Part shown: in pieces, positions 16,869-25,403 of the stretch
How positions within the stretch are numbered: position 1 is the stretch's first letter
Layout of the letters: every line of letters begins with the position of its first letter
Assembly: GCA_035556735.1 (NCBI GenBank)
Contig: DATMFF010000006.1
Coordinates: 124,001 to 188,000, forward strand
From: CANJBX01 sp035556735
Lineage (GTDB): Bacteria; Pseudomonadota; Alphaproteobacteria; Rhizobiales; Xanthobacteraceae
Reading direction: 5' to 3'
Length of the DNA: 64,000 bases
Translations under genes and position numbers: made by a program
The notes under the pieces: generated by a model
What the model was told of the DNA's origin: nothing
Seen by the model: only the letters and a program-made list of their open reading frames with translations
Databases searched by the model: none

Positions 16869-17210
16869 ATGGCCAAATCGTTCTGGATCACGCTCGCAGT
16901 CGCAGCCGTGCTGGGCGCCGGTCCTCCAGCCGCTCGTGCGCAGCAGCCGCTCGAACTGTCCGTGTCGGTGCAGAACAACAAGTTCAGCCCGGCAGAGCTC
17001 GAGGCCCCCGCCAACACCCCGATCCGCCTGAAGGTCAAGAACCTCGATCCCAAGCCAATGGAATTCGAGAGCAAGTCACTGCGGGTCGAGAAGATCATCA
17101 CCGGCAACGGCGAGGCCACGTTCAACATCCGGGCCCAGAAGCCCGGCCGATATGAATTCTTCGACGAATTCCACGAAGACACGACCCGCGGCACTCTCGT
17201 CGTGAAGTAG
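16869..17210 (+). CDS. Periplasmic cupredoxin-domain protein of an FTR1 iron-uptake system (FtrB/EfeO-N-like)
   Basis: 113 residues: a signal peptide (cut near ARA-QQ) and a single cupredoxin domain beginning LELSVSVQNNKFSPAELEAP and ending FDEFHEDTTRGTLVV. The usual type 1 copper ligands are not all present: there is no cysteine, and only one His (in EFHED) plus Met (KPMEFES). This matches the cupredoxin-like partner of FTR1 permeases (FtrB in FtrABCD, the N domain of EfeO) rather than a blue copper electron carrier. It is followed 8 bp later by the permease. The likely job is handling ferrous or ferric iron, perhaps with copper, in the periplasm before transport. Confidence 0.82.
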   Translation: MAKSFWITLAVAAVLGAGPPAARAQQPLELSVSVQNNKFSPAELEAPANTPIRLKVKNLDPKPMEFESKSLRVEKIITGNGEATFNIRAQKPGRYEFFDEFHEDTTRGTLVVK

Positions 17211-17218
17211 AGGCTTAC

Positions 17219-18055
17219 GTGCTGGCTGCGCTCATCATCGTTTTCCGCGAAGTCTTCGAGGCCGGTCTGATCATCGGGATCGTGATGGCCGCCACCGCCG
17301 GGATTCCGCGGCGTGGCGCCTGGATTGGAGCTGGTGTCGGTTTCGGCGTGGTCGGCTCGTGCATCGTGGCGATGTTCGCTGGTGCACTGTCGCAGGCGTT
17401 CGCCGGCGCGGGGCAAGAACTGTTCAACGCATCGGTTCTCCTGGTGGCCGTGGCGATGCTGACCTGGCACAACGTGTGGATGGCCCGGCATGGGCAGGAG
17501 CTTGCCATGCAGTTCAAGGCCGCGGGCGATGCGGTCCGCGCCGGGGCGAAGTCTTTGGCCGCACTGGCGGTCGTAGTCTGCCTTGCCGTGCTGCGCGAAG
17601 GCTTCGAGGTCGTGATGTTCCTCTATGGCGTCCTGGCCACGGAGGGCGCCACCGGACTATCGGTTCTGGCCGGCGGTCTGGCCGGACTCGCGCTCGGAGC
17701 CGTGGTGTGCTTTGGCACCTACCGCGGCCTGCTGCGAATTCCGGATCGCTATCTGTTCGGCGTCACCGGCGTGCTGATCGCATTTCTCGCCGCCGGCATG
17801 GCGGCCCAGGCCATCGTCTTCCTCGAGCAGGCGAACCTCGTCACTACGCTGGACGCCACGGTTTGGGACACGTCCTGGCTGCTGTCGGACGGCAGCGCAG
17901 TCGGCCGCATCCTGCACACGCTCGTAGGCTACACCGAGCGGCCGACCGGCATGCAGCTTGTCGTCTACCTCACCGTGCTGGCCGTCATGTTCGCGCTCAT
18001 GAAGGCATTGGCGCCTCCGACACGGCGGCCGCACGCGAACGCTCCCGCCGAGTAG
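17219..18055 (+). CDS. High-affinity iron permease, FTR1 family (FtrC/EfeU-like)
   Basis: 278 residues with about seven membrane helices. Two REXXE iron-binding motifs are intact: REVFE (10-14) in TM1 and REGFE (126-130) in TM4. The start is GTG at 17219, immediately after the cupredoxin stop with the motif then correctly near the N-terminus. FTR1 permeases move oxidised iron across the inner membrane in concert with a ferroxidase or cupredoxin partner. Here only the cupredoxin is adjacent; a P19-like FtrA, a polyferredoxin FtrD and an EfeB peroxidase are not seen in the window. Confidence 0.92.
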   Translation: MLAALIIVFREVFEAGLIIGIVMAATAGIPRRGAWIGAGVGFGVVGSCIVAMFAGALSQAFAGAGQELFNASVLLVAVAMLTWHNVWMARHGQELAMQFKAAGDAVRAGAKSLAALAVVVCLAVLREGFEVVMFLYGVLATEGATGLSVLAGGLAGLALGAVVCFGTYRGLLRIPDRYLFGVTGVLIAFLAAGMAAQAIVFLEQANLVTTLDATVWDTSWLLSDGSAVGRILHTLVGYTERPTGMQLVVYLTVLAVMFALMKALAPPTRRPHANAPAE

Positions 18056-18138
18056 CCAGGCCCTCGGTCCGCGCGACCGGCGCTCGGCAGCCCCCGCATG
18101 TCTTGTCGGGCTACTTATTCAGTGCGCTCAACGATTTA

Positions 18139-18546
18139 TCAGCGAGATTTCAACAGATCACGGATCTCCTCAAGGAGTTGCTCCTGCTTGGTCAACGGCG
18201 GCGGCTTGGCCTCTTCCTTGCGCACGACTTTGTTAACCAGCCTAATGACCACGAACAACACGGCGGCCACGATCACGAAGTTGATCGTCAGCGTGATGAA
18301 ACGTCCCCAGGCCAGTACGGCTCCCTGCTTGCGCGCCTCTTCAAGCGAGCTCGCGGTCACGTTCTTGGCTAGCGGAAGAAAATAGTTGGAGAAATCGAGA
18401 CCGCCGGTGATTGCCCCAATGATCGGCATCATCACGTCGCCGACCAAGGAGTTGACGATCGCACCAAAGGCCGCGCCGATGATCACGCCGATCGCGAGAT
18501 CGATGACGTTGCCGCGCATCACGAATTTCTTGAATTCATCGAGCAT
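18139..18546 (-). CDS. mscL: Large-conductance mechanosensitive channel
   Basis: 135 residues. MscL opens under membrane tension and releases solutes after osmotic downshock. TM1 has the conserved gate region (MRGNVIDLAIGVIIGAAFGA), the loop continues VNSLVGDVMMPIIG, and TM2 (FITLTINFVIVAAVLFVVI) leads to a charged cytoplasmic helix ending EEIRDLLKSR. ATG 18546 gives the family N-terminus MLDEFKKF. It lies 86 bp from dapA on the same strand but need not be in its operon. Confidence 0.95.
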   Translation of the reverse strand: MLDEFKKFVMRGNVIDLAIGVIIGAAFGAIVNSLVGDVMMPIIGAITGGLDFSNYFLPLAKNVTASSLEEARKQGAVLAWGRFITLTINFVIVAAVLFVVIRLVNKVVRKEEAKPPPLTKQEQLLEEIRDLLKSR

Positions 18547-18631
18547 GACCGTCCTCCCCTTCGAGAAAAGCGCGCACGCGCGGACGGGCCGGCCACGCCA
18601 GCCGCCCAAACAGAATCAGTTGAATGCAACG

Positions 18632-19525
18632 CTAGTTGATGAGGCCAGCGTGGACCATTGCCTCGCGCACGATCGCTTTCGACTTATCCGATAGCGGAAC
18701 CATCGGTAGGCGGACGGTGTCGGCGCACTTGCCCAGCAGCGCGGCTGCGTATTTGGCCGGCGACGGGTTGGTTTCCACGAACAAATTGATGTGCAAAGGC
18801 AGGAGCTTGTCTTGCAGCTTTAAAGCGGTGGCATAATCGCCGCGCAGGCATGCGTTCTGAAATTCGGAGCACAGTCTCGGCGCCACATTGGAGGTCACTG
18901 AGATGCAGCCATGCCCGCCATGCGCCATGAAGCCGAGCGCAGTCACGTCCTCGCCGGACAGTTGATTGAAGTCCGTCCCCAGCGCTGCCCGCTGCTGCGA
19001 TACACGCGCCATGTTGGCCGTGGCGTCCTTCACGCCGGCGATGTTCTTGAGTTCGAACAGCCGCTTCATGGTCTCGACCGACATGTCGATCACGGACCGC
19101 ACCGGGATGTTGTAGATGATGATCGGAATCCCGATCGCATCGTTGATCGCCTTGAAGTGCTGATACAGCCCTTCCTGCGTCGGCTTGTTGTAATAAGGGG
19201 TCACAACCAACACGGCGTCGGCGCCGGCCTTCTCGGCGTGACGGGCAAGCTCGATGGCCTCTTTCGTGGAGTTGGAACCGGCTCCCGCGATGACGGGGAC
19301 GCGGCCCTTCGCTTGTTCGATGCACCATTCGACGACGAGGTGATGCTCCTCGTGCGAGAGCGTCGGGCTCTCGCCCGTGGTCCCAACCGGTACCAGGCCA
19401 TGGGTACCCTCGGCGATCTGCCATTCGACAAGATCGCGGAAGGCTTTTTCGTCCAGCGAGCCGTTCTTGAACGGGGTGATCAAGGCCGTGAAGGACCCCC
19501 GAAAGCTCGTCTTGGCAGCCATCAT
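18632..19525 (-). CDS. dapA: 4-hydroxy-tetrahydrodipicolinate synthase
   Basis: 297 residues (or 296 from the second ATG), a TIM barrel. It condenses pyruvate with aspartate semialdehyde, the first committed step to lysine and diaminopimelate. The active-site Lys is in NIAGVKDATANM, the Tyr in IIIYNIPVRS, and the pyruvate-binding GTTGESPTLSHEEH motif is complete. GAGGAGCGC precedes the ATG. The gene diverges from the lytic transglycosylase gene, so cell-wall precursor synthesis and wall remodelling share an intergenic region. Confidence 0.95.
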   Translation of the reverse strand: MMAAKTSFRGSFTALITPFKNGSLDEKAFRDLVEWQIAEGTHGLVPVGTTGESPTLSHEEHHLVVEWCIEQAKGRVPVIAGAGSNSTKEAIELARHAEKAGADAVLVVTPYYNKPTQEGLYQHFKAINDAIGIPIIIYNIPVRSVIDMSVETMKRLFELKNIAGVKDATANMARVSQQRAALGTDFNQLSGEDVTALGFMAHGGHGCISVTSNVAPRLCSEFQNACLRGDYATALKLQDKLLPLHINLFVETNPSPAKYAAALLGKCADTVRLPMVPLSDKSKAIVREAMVHAGLIN

Positions 19526-19605
19526 GCGCTCCTCAGCGTCGCTGGCACGTGTGCCGTGCCGTTTGCTACTGATATCCCTTAAGAACCTGTGAAGAAAGAG
19601 CCGCG

Positions 19606-19758
19606 ATGGTCAGCGATCAACGCAGGGAGCGCCTTCTTGATCTGGCGGCGACGGCCGGAATCCGGTCCAGCGATCCCGTAGACGATTGGCCATCGCCCAC
19701 TCACCCGCTGGCGAGCCAGGGCCTGTGGCGGATTGCCGCCCGCGCCCTATCGGATTAG
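19606..19758 (+). CDS. Possible small hypothetical protein, 50 aa
   Basis: A frame from ATG 19606 to TAG 19758 encodes MVSDQRRERLLDLAATAGIR followed by a Pro/Trp-containing stretch and LWRIAARALSD. An AAAGAG ribosome-binding site lies 6 bases upstream. Composition is protein-like, with an amphipathic first helix, but I recognise no family. It occupies the interval between divergent dapA and the transglycosylase gene, about 80 bp before the latter, and could be a leader gene or chance. Confidence 0.4.
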   Translation: MVSDQRRERLLDLAATAGIRSSDPVDDWPSPTHPLASQGLWRIAARALSD

Positions 19759-19838
19759 GGTTTCGACCGCCCTGTCAACCGACTAGGAGTAGGACGGGAT
19801 CCAAATCTCCGATTCGAAAAAAGGGGCAGAGGTCCGAA

Positions 19839-22250
19839 TTGCAGCAGCATCTTCGCAAGCGCCGTGGGGCGGTCCCGATGATCGCCATGCTGGCCATGCT
19901 CGGTGCGACCCTGATTGCGGTCCCGGCTGGTGCGCAGACTGGGCCCTCAACCCCGCCGAAGGCTGCGGCAGCCACCGGCGCATCCAAAACCCCCGCCACC
20001 AAACCCGCTTCGAGGCCGGCCGCAGCCACGAAACCTGCGGCGAAGGCTGCGCCGAGCAAGCCGGCAACCGCCGCCAAGCCCGACAGCGCGCGGAAGTCGG
20101 CCGCCTCCAAGACGGCGCCCGGTTCAAAGAAACCGTCCAAGCATTCCGGAGCCAAGACAAAGGCGATCGGCAAGGCGTCGGCGACAGGCGCTAAGCCGAT
20201 TCCACCAGTCCGCCCGCCGGCGGCCCCCGCGGCCACGGCATCGCCTGGCAGGGCGATCGATCCTGCATCCCCGCCGCGAGAACCGCGTGTGTCCAAGCAG
20301 CCGCAGGCACCGCTCCTGGAGGCGCCGGCGAGCCCGCCCTCCGATGCGGACATCGCTGCGGTCCGCCGCGTCATTGAGGTGATGCGCGATGGCAACCGTG
20401 CGGACGCGCTCAGAATGGCCGATGCGATCGCCGAGCCGGTCGCCCGCAAACTCGCCGAGTGGATCGTCCTGCGCTTCGACGACAATTTCGTCGGATTTGC
20501 ACGTTACGCGCGCTTTATCAACGCCAACCCGACGTGGCCAAGCATCAACCTGTTTCGCCGCCGCGCTGAAGCCACGCTGTGGCAGGAACGCGAGGACCTC
20601 GCGACCATCCGCGACTACTTCTCCAATCAGGAACCGCAGACCGCCAAAGGCAAGCTCGCTCTCGCGCGCGCGCTGCTCGCGCAGGGCGACCGTGAGAGAG
20701 CGCAGGCGCTCGTACGCGATGCGTGGCGCGACGATCCGATGACTGCTGACCTGGAGCAGCAAACGCGCGAGATGTTCGGCGCGTTCCTGACAGCCGGCGA
20801 CGACAAGGCGCGAATGGAGCGGCGGCTTTTCGCAAACGACAATAGCGCGGCGATGCGCGCCGCGCACCGCCTCGGGGGCGCGCAGGTTGCAATTGCCCGC
20901 GCGCGCATGGCAGTCACGGCCAAGGCCCGCAATGCCAAGGCGCTGGTCGATGCCGTGCCGCACAGCGCGCGCGAGGACCTGGGATACATTTACGCCCAGT
21001 TGCAGATGCTGCGCCGCGCCGACAAGTTCCATGAGGCGGCGCGGCTGATGCAAAGCGTCCCGCGCCAGCGCGCCCAGTTACACGATACCAACGAATGGTG
21101 GATCGAGCGGCGATTGCTGGCGCGCAAGCTGTTGGACGTGAACGATCTCAAGACTGCCTACGTGATCGCGCGGGACGCCGCTCCGCCGGAACGCCAAAAC
21201 TATCAGGTCGAGCACCATTTCACGGCGGGCTGGATCGCACTGCGCTTCCTCCATGATCCGCAGACGGCAGCGAAGCACTTTGCCCGCATCCCGCAGGTCA
21301 CCGACAACCCAATCTCGCTGGCGCGAGCCGGTTACTGGCTCGGCCGCACCGCGGAGGCATCCGGCAAGCTGCAGGAAGCCCGCAAGCATTACGAATCGGC
21401 GGCGCGGTGGACCACCGCCTATTATGGACAGATCGCACGCGGCAAGCTCGGCCTTGCGGAGATGGTGCTCTATGCCCCTGTTGCAACTGCGCGAGCCCGC
21501 GCTTCGGTGGCGCGGCTCGAACTCGTGCGCGCGGCGGAGATCCTCTACGCGCTCGACGAACGCAATCTGATCAGACCGCTGATGGCCGACCTCGGCGAGC
21601 GCTTGGACGACATCGGCGCGCTGTCCGCGCTGGGAGAGATCACCGCCAGGCACCGGGACTCCCGTGCGATGCTGCAGCTCGGCAAGGCCGCGCTCGCGCG
21701 CGGCTACCCCTTCGCGCAATACGCCTTTCCGACTGTAGGCGTCCCCGACTACACCCCGATCGCGCCGAAACTCGATCCCGCCATCGTGTATTCCATCGTC
21801 CGCCAGGAAAGTGCCTTCGACCCGGGAGACGTATCGAGCGCTCAGGCGATGGGCCTGATGCAGGTGACACCAGCCGCCGCAATCGACACGTGCAAGCGCT
21901 TCAAATGCGTTTACAACCGCCAGCGTCTCCTCAAGGACAGCATCTACAATCTGCAGATCGGCGCGGCCGAGCTGGCCGCGCTCCTGCAGGACTACCGCGG
22001 CTCATACATCCTCGCTTTTGCAGCCTATAATGCCGGCCGTGGCAGCGTACGCACCTGGATCCAACGCTATGGGGATCCGCGCGATCCTGGCGTTGACCCG
22101 ATCGACTGGGTCGAACGGATTCCGTTCTCCGAGACGCGCAACTACGTCCAGCGCGTGATGGAAAATCTGCAGGTCTACCGCGTACGCTTCGGCGGAGGTT
22201 CACAGTTGCATATCGAGGCCGACATGCGCCGCGGCTCGCGCACCAACTGA
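19839..22250 (+). CDS. Soluble lytic murein transglycosylase (Slt70-like)
   Basis: 803 residues from TTG 19839. This start has AGAGG at 19828-19832 and gives a basic lead followed by a hydrophobic signal (MIAMLAMLGATLIAVPAGAQ); ATG 19878 is the alternative. A 120-residue low-complexity Ala/Pro/Lys linker follows, then the helical superhelix of Slt enzymes (about 140-620) and the GH23 catalytic domain with the catalytic Glu in VRQESAFDPG, QAMGLMQVTP and AFAAYNAGRG. It cleaves peptidoglycan glycan strands with formation of 1,6-anhydro muropeptides in the periplasm. The linker may let the domain reach the wall, comparable to other Hyphomicrobiales Slt proteins. Confidence 0.9.
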   Translation: MQQHLRKRRGAVPMIAMLAMLGATLIAVPAGAQTGPSTPPKAAAATGASKTPATKPASRPAAATKPAAKAAPSKPATAAKPDSARKSAASKTAPGSKKPSKHSGAKTKAIGKASATGAKPIPPVRPPAAPAATASPGRAIDPASPPREPRVSKQPQAPLLEAPASPPSDADIAAVRRVIEVMRDGNRADALRMADAIAEPVARKLAEWIVLRFDDNFVGFARYARFINANPTWPSINLFRRRAEATLWQEREDLATIRDYFSNQEPQTAKGKLALARALLAQGDRERAQALVRDAWRDDPMTADLEQQTREMFGAFLTAGDDKARMERRLFANDNSAAMRAAHRLGGAQVAIARARMAVTAKARNAKALVDAVPHSAREDLGYIYAQLQMLRRADKFHEAARLMQSVPRQRAQLHDTNEWWIERRLLARKLLDVNDLKTAYVIARDAAPPERQNYQVEHHFTAGWIALRFLHDPQTAAKHFARIPQVTDNPISLARAGYWLGRTAEASGKLQEARKHYESAARWTTAYYGQIARGKLGLAEMVLYAPVATARARASVARLELVRAAEILYALDERNLIRPLMADLGERLDDIGALSALGEITARHRDSRAMLQLGKAALARGYPFAQYAFPTVGVPDYTPIAPKLDPAIVYSIVRQESAFDPGDVSSAQAMGLMQVTPAAAIDTCKRFKCVYNRQRLLKDSIYNLQIGAAELAALLQDYRGSYILAFAAYNAGRGSVRTWIQRYGDPRDPGVDPIDWVERIPFSETRNYVQRVMENLQVYRVRFGGGSQLHIEADMRRGSRTN

Positions 22251-22315
22251 CCTCGGAGCCTCCCTTCATCCAGGCCGGCCCCGTTCCGGCCGACAAGTTC
22301 GGGCACATTTTCCTC

Positions 22316-23185
22316 ATGGCCGCCTCCAGTGTCTTTGTCACCGCCCCTGACGGTTTGAAACTGCACGTTCGCGAGTACGGGCCGCGCAACAGCCGGCGCC
22401 CGGCAGTTGTGTGCCTGCCGGGACTTACGCGCACGGCTGAGGACTTCGATGCCTTCGCGCTGGCGCTCGCCGCTCGCGGGCGACGCGTGCTGGCGCTCGA
22501 CTCCCGCGGCCGCGGCCGCTCCGACTATGACGACGATCCGGGCAACTACACGCTGCCCGTCGAACTCGCCGATCTCATGGGCGTGCTCACGGCATGCGAG
22601 GCCGAGCCGGCGGTGTTCGTCGGCTCGTCTCGCGGAGGCTTGCTGACCATGCTGCTGGCCGCTCAGCGGCCGATGGCGATCGCTGGCGCCATTCTCAACG
22701 ACATCGGTCCCGTGATCGAACCCAAAGGGCTGATGCGCATCAAGGGTTATGTCGGCAAGTTGCCGATACCGCGCAACTACGGCGAAGCCGGAGAAATCCT
22801 GCGCCGACTATTCGGCCACCAGTTTCCCAATCTGGACGATGCGGCGTGGGAAGCCTCCGCACGCCGTGCCTGGCGGGAAGAGAACGGCCGCATGGTCGTG
22901 ACCTATGATGTCAATCTTGCCCACACCTTGAAGGGGTTCGATGCCGACAGTCCAATTCCCCCGCTCTGGCCCCAATTCGATGCCCTTTCGCGAATGCCTC
23001 TCATGCTCGTCCACGGTGCCCTGTCGGATATTTTGAGCGCCGAGACGGTCGCCGCCATGGCCGGCCGCTGCCGCGGGATGGAGGTGATTGAGGTCGCCGA
23101 TCAAGGGCACACGCCGCTGCTTTCCGGGGACATCGTCTCCCGCCTCACAAGCTTCGTCGAGCGCTGCGACGCGCGCGCCGCCTGA
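22316..23185 (+). CDS. Alpha/beta hydrolase
   Basis: 289 residues, full-length alpha/beta hydrolase. The nucleophile elbow is GSSRGG (Ser near residue 103), the acid is in GALSDILSAET and the base His in DQGHTPLLS. An oxyanion-hole region LPGLTRTAEDF follows strand 3. The elbow with SRG rather than SMG/SLG and the segment DSRGRGRSDYDDDPGNYT are typical of a widespread alphaproteobacterial esterase-like group of unknown substrate. It starts 65 bp after the transglycosylase gene on the same strand. Confidence 0.87.
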   Translation: MAASSVFVTAPDGLKLHVREYGPRNSRRPAVVCLPGLTRTAEDFDAFALALAARGRRVLALDSRGRGRSDYDDDPGNYTLPVELADLMGVLTACEAEPAVFVGSSRGGLLTMLLAAQRPMAIAGAILNDIGPVIEPKGLMRIKGYVGKLPIPRNYGEAGEILRRLFGHQFPNLDDAAWEASARRAWREENGRMVVTYDVNLAHTLKGFDADSPIPPLWPQFDALSRMPLMLVHGALSDILSAETVAAMAGRCRGMEVIEVADQGHTPLLSGDIVSRLTSFVERCDARAA

Positions 23186-23403
23186 TCGGACTCAGGGACG
23201 GCTAGGCGGTCACCGTCCGCTGCGTCTTGCGCTATGTCAATTGCCGCCCGCATGCCATGCATCCGGTCAGCGGAGGCGACCGAAGAATTTTCTATACCCG
23301 CGGACTGAAAATTCCTAAGGACCTTCGATCCGCATGATCCGGGCCGCCCCGGCTCACCCTCATCATGCCGACCAAAAACAGTCCGGTGCGCGAAGGAGCC
23401 CCT

Positions 23404-24528
23404 ATGCAGTTCACGTTCTTCCACCTCATGCCGTGGCCCGACCTGAAGGAGGCGCCGACCGAATGGCCGGCGCCCAACGCCGAGTTCAACGGTGAGCGGG
23501 GTACGGAGCTTTACGACAGCTACATTTCGACCATGGCCGACGCCGAAAAATACGGCTTCGACTGGGTGGCGGCGAACGAACACCATTACTCGCCCTACAG
23601 TCTGATGGCGAATTGCAATCTGGTGGGCGCAGCCCTGGCCCAGCGCACCAAATCGATCAAGTTGGCCATGCTGGGCAATCTCCTGCCCCTCCTCAATCCC
23701 ATCCGCGTAGCTGAGGAATACGCCATGCTCGATGTGATGAGCGGCGGGCGTCTCGTCGCTGGATTCGTGCGCGGCATTCCGCACGAGTACATCGCCTATA
23801 ACGTGGCGCCGAGTGAGTCGCGTGCCCGCATGCGCGAAGCATTGGCATTGATCACCAAGGCCTGGACCGAGCCGGAACCATTCGGCTGGGAGAGCGAACA
23901 TTACCAATACCGCTCCGTCTCGATCTGGCCCAAGCCGCGCCAGAAGCCGCACCCCCGGATTCTGCTCTCGGCAAGCAATGAGGAGTCGGCGGAGTTTGTC
24001 GGCGAGCACACGGCCATGCTCGGAATGGCGCTGATTGCCGACCTCGACAGTGCGCTCAAGGCCATCGAGACCTATCGCCGCGTCGCTCGCGGTTATGGCT
24101 TCGATCCATCGCCGGACGACATCGTCATCATGCAACAGGCCGTGATCGCCGACAGCGACGAACAAGCACGTGCGCTGATGGAGCCTGCGCTGAAGTATTT
24201 CCATGGCCTCCTCATGCGTCCCCAGCTCGATGCCCAGCGCATCGTGCTGCAGAAGTCCCGGTTCTTCGGCACCGACACCCAGCGCGAGCACTTCGTCGGT
24301 CGGCTGTCCAAGCTCAAGGCTCGCACGCTCGAGGACCAGATCGAGGCCGGTTCCGTACTGTGCGGCAGCCCAGAGAGCGTGGTGAAGCAGATCAAGCGGC
24401 TGCGTCAGCACCTTGGCGCCGGCCACGTCATCCTCAACATGAAGATCGGCAACATTGCCGACAGTGTCGTGCGCCGCGGGATGGAGCTGTTCCGCGACCG
24501 GGTCCGCCCGCACGTCGCCGCGCTGTAA
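23404..24528 (+). CDS. LLM-class flavin-dependent oxidoreductase (bacterial luciferase-like)
   Basis: 374 residues, a TIM barrel of the luciferase-like monooxygenase family. Seen: MADAEKYGFDWVAANEHHYS, a start typical of the group, then LDVMSGGRLVAGFVRG, the FMN-phosphate region, and a long insertion near HYQYRSVSIWPKPRQ. These enzymes use reduced flavin (FMNH2 or F420H2) and oxygen on aldehydes, alkanes, sulfonates or aromatic compounds. Start 23404 is chosen over 23365 because AAGGAG lies 6 bases upstream. An alpha/beta hydrolase follows 12 bp later, so the pair probably acts in one catabolic route (for example monooxygenation then hydrolysis). Substrate unknown. Confidence 0.88.
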   Translation: MQFTFFHLMPWPDLKEAPTEWPAPNAEFNGERGTELYDSYISTMADAEKYGFDWVAANEHHYSPYSLMANCNLVGAALAQRTKSIKLAMLGNLLPLLNPIRVAEEYAMLDVMSGGRLVAGFVRGIPHEYIAYNVAPSESRARMREALALITKAWTEPEPFGWESEHYQYRSVSIWPKPRQKPHPRILLSASNEESAEFVGEHTAMLGMALIADLDSALKAIETYRRVARGYGFDPSPDDIVIMQQAVIADSDEQARALMEPALKYFHGLLMRPQLDAQRIVLQKSRFFGTDTQREHFVGRLSKLKARTLEDQIEAGSVLCGSPESVVKQIKRLRQHLGAGHVILNMKIGNIADSVVRRGMELFRDRVRPHVAAL

Positions 24529-24540
24529 GGAGCCGCAGTC

Positions 24541-25323
24541 ATGGACACTTTTGAAACGCACGAGGTCTCGCTTTCGACCGGACCGTTGCGCCTGCGTATT
24601 GCCGGCCAAGGCCGTCCGCTGCTGCATCTTCATAGCGGAGCGGGTCCACGGGTTTCCCCGGTCGTGACCGCCCTGACCGGACGCCACCGCGTGATCGCGC
24701 CCGTCACGCCCGCCTTCGACGGCACGCCTGCGCATCCGGCGGTCAAGGATTTCGAAGCGCTGGCTGACCTTTACGCCGAGTTCATCGAGAAGGAGATCGG
24801 CGAAGCGTGCGACGTGATGGGCGAGAGCTTCGGCGGGCGGACCGCTCTCTGGCTGGCGGTGAAACATCCCGCGCTCGTCGACCACCTCGTGCTCGAAGGT
24901 CCGACCGGCTTTCGCCAGCCCACGAAGGATTGGCCGACGCCCGGCGACCCGATTGCCCGCGATCGCATGCTTTACGCACGGCCTGAGCGCGCGCCCCATG
25001 AGACCCGGAGCGCCGCCGAGCAGGCAGCCAACAGCAAGGCTGCCGAGGGGTACGCCAACGGAATTACCTACGAAGCCAAACTGGCCGAAAGACTGCCCGA
25101 GATCACTGCGCGTACGCTGATCATAATGGGGCACGAGGAACGTGTGATTCCCATCGAAGCCGGCCACCTGCTCAAGGCCCGGATCCGGCACTCGCACTTG
25201 ACTTATGTGTTCGGCGCGGGCCACGCCGTCGAGTTCGATCAACCAAAGCTGGTTGGCCAGTTGGTGGCGGATTTTCTTGAACGCGGCGAAAGCTTCATCG
25301 TGCGCGAAGCGGATGTGGCCTGA
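24541..25323 (+). CDS. Alpha/beta hydrolase, partner of the LLM oxidoreductase
   Basis: 260 residues. The nucleophile elbow GESFGGRTAL holds the Ser, the acid is likely in MGHEERVIPIEAG, and the base His is in GAGHAVEFDQP. The oxyanion segment HLHSGAGPRVSP departs from the usual HGxP. GGAGC lies just before the ATG. Close spacing behind the luciferase-like gene suggests co-transcription. Such hydrolases often open lactones or esters formed by flavin monooxygenases; this is an inference from the neighbour. Confidence 0.86.
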   Translation: MDTFETHEVSLSTGPLRLRIAGQGRPLLHLHSGAGPRVSPVVTALTGRHRVIAPVTPAFDGTPAHPAVKDFEALADLYAEFIEKEIGEACDVMGESFGGRTALWLAVKHPALVDHLVLEGPTGFRQPTKDWPTPGDPIARDRMLYARPERAPHETRSAAEQAANSKAAEGYANGITYEAKLAERLPEITARTLIIMGHEERVIPIEAGHLLKARIRHSHLTYVFGAGHAVEFDQPKLVGQLVADFLERGESFIVREADVA

Positions 25324-25376
25324 GCGGGCGAACCAACCGCACTCACTCTGAGTGCCCTAAAAACCGCGACAACTGT

Positions 25377-25402
25377 GGCGGGACGACCTGCATCGTCCCG
25401 CC
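25377..25402. terminator. Bidirectional hairpin terminator between converging genes
   Basis: GGCGGGACGA (25377-25386) pairs perfectly with TCGTCCCGCC (25393-25402) around CCTGCA. On the minus strand a GGTTTTTAGG stretch follows some 15 bases later. It lies directly beyond the cytochrome stop and 53 bp past the hydrolase stop, so it can end both transcripts. Confidence 0.65.
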
Positions 25403-25403
25403 A

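Noticed and set aside
23101..25242. 713-codon open frame on the minus strand opposite the LLM and hydrolase genes
   Set aside because: His/Gly/Arg-rich translation without any family pattern; it lies opposite two well-supported genes and is a GC-bias shadow.
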